Source: Phenylobacterium sp. (GTDB lineage Bacteria; Pseudomonadota; Alphaproteobacteria; Caulobacterales; Caulobacteraceae). From it: a stretch of DNA of 24,912 nt. The stretch spans positions 1-24,912 of the forward strand of contig JAQGIJ010000235.1 in NCBI GenBank assembly GCA_028291285.1, given 5' to 3'. The notes beneath the pieces are model-generated. The model did no database searches. It had not been told where the DNA came from and worked only from the letters and a program-made list of their open reading frames with translations. This document shows positions 23,667-24,912 of the stretch, piece by piece. The number at the start of each line of letters is the position of its first letter. Position 1 is the stretch's first letter. Position numbers and translations under genes: made by a program.

Positions 23667-24422
23667 ATGGCGACAGAGATGAGCGCGGACGCGCTGCTGG
23701 GAGGCTCCCAGGCGCCGCTGCATTCGGCGACGGTCGGCGACGTGCGCATCCTGGTGCTCAATCGTCCGGAGGTGCGCAACGCCTTGTCGTTGGAGGTGCG
23801 CCAGGCATTCGCCCGCTCGACCCAGGAGGCGGAAGCCGACCCGGACATAAAGGCGCTCATCATCACTGGCGCGCACGGGGTCTTCAGCGCTGGCGTGGAC
23901 CTGAAGGAACGCGCCGCCGGGCCGCCCCAGCCAATGTTCCGGCCGCATCCGGCGGAGGCGGCGCGCGCGGTGACCAAGCCCTTTATCGCCGCCATCGACG
24001 GGCCCTGCGTGACCGGCGCGCTCGAGCTGGCGCTCTCCTGCAGCTTCCTTATCGCCTCTGACCGCGCCCGCTTCGCGGACACCCACGCCAAGGTCGGCCT
24101 GTTTCCCGGCTGGGGGCAGAGCGCTCTGCTGGCGAGCGCCATCGGCGTGCGCCGGGCCCGCCAGCTGTCGCTGACGGGCGCGTTCATCGACGCGGAGATG
24201 GCTTTCGCGTGGGGATTGGTGAACGAGATCACCACGCCGGAGAACCTCCTGCCGCGGGCGCTGGAGATTTGCGCCCAGGCCTCCGCGGCGAACGAGCGCT
24301 CCGTCCGGATGCAGCTCGAACTCTACGCCCAGCACGACGGCGTTCCGTTCGAGGCGGCGCTTGCGGCTGAATACGCCGCCGCCGACCGGTGGCGCGCGGG
24401 CCGGGAGGCGCAGACAGCGTGA
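23667..24422 (+). CDS. Crotonase-superfamily protein (enoyl-CoA hydratase/isomerase-like)
   Basis: A 251-residue member of the enoyl-CoA hydratase fold. The oxyanion-hole segment is FSAGVDLKE (residues 73-81) and the second backbone donor lies in DGPCVTGALELAL. By alignment to rat mitochondrial hydratase, Glu120 equals Glu144, but the second catalytic Glu164 is replaced by His140 (FADTHAKVGLFPGWG). Proteins with only one of the two glutamates are often isomerases, hydrolases or C-C-bond-cleaving enzymes rather than hydratases. GGGAG is 8 bases before the ATG. Last gene of the zinc-ribbon-hyuAB-flavoprotein operon, so it probably acts on a CoA ester downstream of that complex. Confidence 0.9.
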   Translation: MATEMSADALLGGSQAPLHSATVGDVRILVLNRPEVRNALSLEVRQAFARSTQEAEADPDIKALIITGAHGVFSAGVDLKERAAGPPQPMFRPHPAEAARAVTKPFIAAIDGPCVTGALELALSCSFLIASDRARFADTHAKVGLFPGWGQSALLASAIGVRRARQLSLTGAFIDAEMAFAWGLVNEITTPENLLPRALEICAQASAANERSVRMQLELYAQHDGVPFEAALAAEYAAADRWRAGREAQTA

Positions 24423-24423
24423 G

Positions 24424-24507
24424 TTCCGGGCGGGTGTGGCTGGTCTGCCCGGCCAGCGCCGAGATCAGCGCCACCGGCTCCATCTCGGCCACCCGCTGAT
24501 CCTACCC
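24424..24507 (-). pseudogene. Possible fragment of an LLM-type flavin monooxygenase
   Basis: On the minus strand, directly after an in-frame TAG, the frame reads DQRVAEMEPVALISALAGQT. EPVALISALAGQTS resembles the strand-helix segment EPLTLLAALAxxTxRI of luciferase-like/NtaA-type monooxygenases. Similarity then stops near the crotonase gene end. Only about 20 residues support this, so it may be chance. Confidence 0.2.
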
Positions 24508-24695
24508 CTCCCGAGAGCGCGCGGATCTGGCGGCCCAAGCTAGACCACCGGTTGGGACACGGGGCGCCGTCACGAAGCGCGCGGTCAGGCGGCCGCTCAG
24601 CCGCTCCGCATCACACCCCGGTCTCGGCCGCCTGTGGGCGCGGCCGCCAGCGTGGGCGTTAAAATACAGCGGCCGGCGGCTGCACGCATATAGAG

Positions 24696-24712
24696 CCCGG
24701 TCAGGCCTCCAA
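24696..24712 (+). repeat. attR: 17-bp copy of the tRNA-Cys 3' end
   Basis: CCCGGTCAGGCCTCCAA, identical to 2529-2545. It includes the acceptor 3' strand and CCA but no further tRNA sequence: the preceding bases do not complete a T arm. It is therefore a tRNA 3'-end remnant, as at the far end of tRNA-integrated islands. Confidence 0.8.
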
Positions 24713-24754
24713 CAGCCCCGCGAGCGGCCCCCGGCCGCCGCGGAGCCCCCTCCC

Positions 24755-24912
24755 CTACATCAGCGCCGGGGCGGCGAGCACCAGAGCTTCGTCGGCTTCG
24801 ACGCCGCCGCCCACCTGGCCGTAGATCATCGCCCGCTTCAGATAGAAGTGCGGCAGGTACTCGTAGGTCTGGCCGTAGCCGCCGTGCACCTGCATCGCCG
24901 CCTTGGCGTTGA
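24755..24912 (-). CDS. Acyl-CoA dehydrogenase, C-terminal 52 codons only
   Basis: The partial gene runs in from the right edge and stops at TAG (24755-24757). The visible residues NAKAAMQVHGGYGQTYEYLP, followed by HFYLKRAMIYGQVGG, are the end of an acyl-CoA dehydrogenase: QxHGGYGxTxEY is the conserved helix near the FAD/adenine site. It ends 42 bp to the right of attR and is thus outside the island as defined by the repeats, converging on it. It may be the ancestral neighbour of tRNA-Cys or belong to a second, adjacent element. Confidence 0.9.
   Translation of the reverse strand, partial: NAKAAMQVHGGYGQTYEYLPHFYLKRAMIYGQVGGGVEADEALVLAAPALM

Larger units (their letters stand above)
2529..24712. 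mobile_element. Genomic island integrated at tRNA-Cys, with no intact integrase
   Basis: The region is bounded by perfect 17-bp direct repeats that include the tRNA-Cys 3' end (2529-2545 and 24696-24712). This is the usual signature of tyrosine-recombinase integration into a tRNA gene. One element unit is 22,167 bp. Core-type genes (popZ, tolC homologue, PCMT-like, tRNA) lie to the left and catabolic cargo lies inside. A decayed fragment resembling a tyrosine recombinase C-terminus is 820 bp inside the left end. Lower-GC patches occur at the left end and in the LysR gene. No transfer, replication or excisionase genes are visible. The boundaries are seen directly; the mobile origin is inferred. 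Confidence 0.75.
24423..24754. other. Right end of the island: gene-free, contains attR and a possible gene fragment
   Basis: No complete gene is seen. A GC-rich hairpin, CGGCCGC (24625-24631) with GCGGCCG (24640-24646), lacks a T-tract and may or may not terminate the upstream operon. The attachment repeat is at 24696-24712, and 42 bp separate it from the acyl-CoA dehydrogenase stop codon. Confidence 0.5.

Noticed and set aside
1..24912. CRISPR arrays, insertion sequences, rRNA genes
   Set aside because: No regularly spaced repeats, no transposase motifs with terminal inverted repeats and no rRNA-like sequence were seen.

Overview
The window is GC-rich (roughly two thirds G+C) and looks like the chromosome of an alphaproteobacterium in the Caulobacterales (Caulobacter/Phenylobacterium type). 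The left edge carries the first codons of a PopZ-type polar organizing protein, followed on the same strand by a TolC-type outer-membrane channel and a protein-L-isoaspartate-methyltransferase-like protein. From memory, popZ and the tolC homologue rsaFb are neighbours in Caulobacter crescentus. A tRNA-Cys (GCA) gene at 2471-2544 follows.

The main structural result is that the last 16 bases of this tRNA plus one more base (2529-2545) recur as a perfect 17-bp direct repeat at 24696-24712. The 22.2 kb between the copies has the layout of a genomic island inserted at the 3' end of tRNA-Cys (attL on the left, attR on the right). Just inside attL are a lower-GC stretch with short repeats, a small unknown gene, and a short decayed fragment that reads like the C-terminus of a tyrosine recombinase, including the catalytic-Tyr region. 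No intact integrase is in the window, so the island is probably immobilised. Just outside attR is the 3' end of an acyl-CoA dehydrogenase gene.

The island cargo is almost entirely catabolic. (a) 3474-5744: an MFS transporter divergent from a TetR regulator. (b) 5756-10904, minus strand: a probable operon of TonB-dependent receptor, short-chain dehydrogenase (SDR) and AMP-forming acyl-CoA synthetase. (c) 11379-15598, plus strand: a double-domain family III CoA-transferase and two more SDRs. (d) 15629-18216, minus strand: a type-B carboxylesterase and a LysR regulator of clearly lower G+C. (e) 18368-24422, plus strand: a tight operon of a 78-residue zinc-ribbon protein, HyuA-like and HyuB-like subunits, a nitronate-monooxygenase-family flavoprotein and a crotonase-family protein.

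Inferred joint function: uptake of an exogenous hydrophobic or ester-type compound (TonB receptor, MFS), ester cleavage (carboxylesterase), alcohol/ketone interconversion (SDRs), ATP-dependent carboxylation or amide/lactone opening by the HyuAB/zinc-ribbon complex, CoA activation (ligase, CoA-transferase) and beta-oxidation-like steps (crotonase; the acyl-CoA dehydrogenase lies outside the island). The combination resembles the logic of acetone and acetophenone carboxylase pathways, but the substrate cannot be read from the sequence. Several enzymes lack a canonical catalytic residue: both halves of the CoA-transferase, one SDR and the crotonase. The island may therefore encode chemistry that family names would mis-predict.
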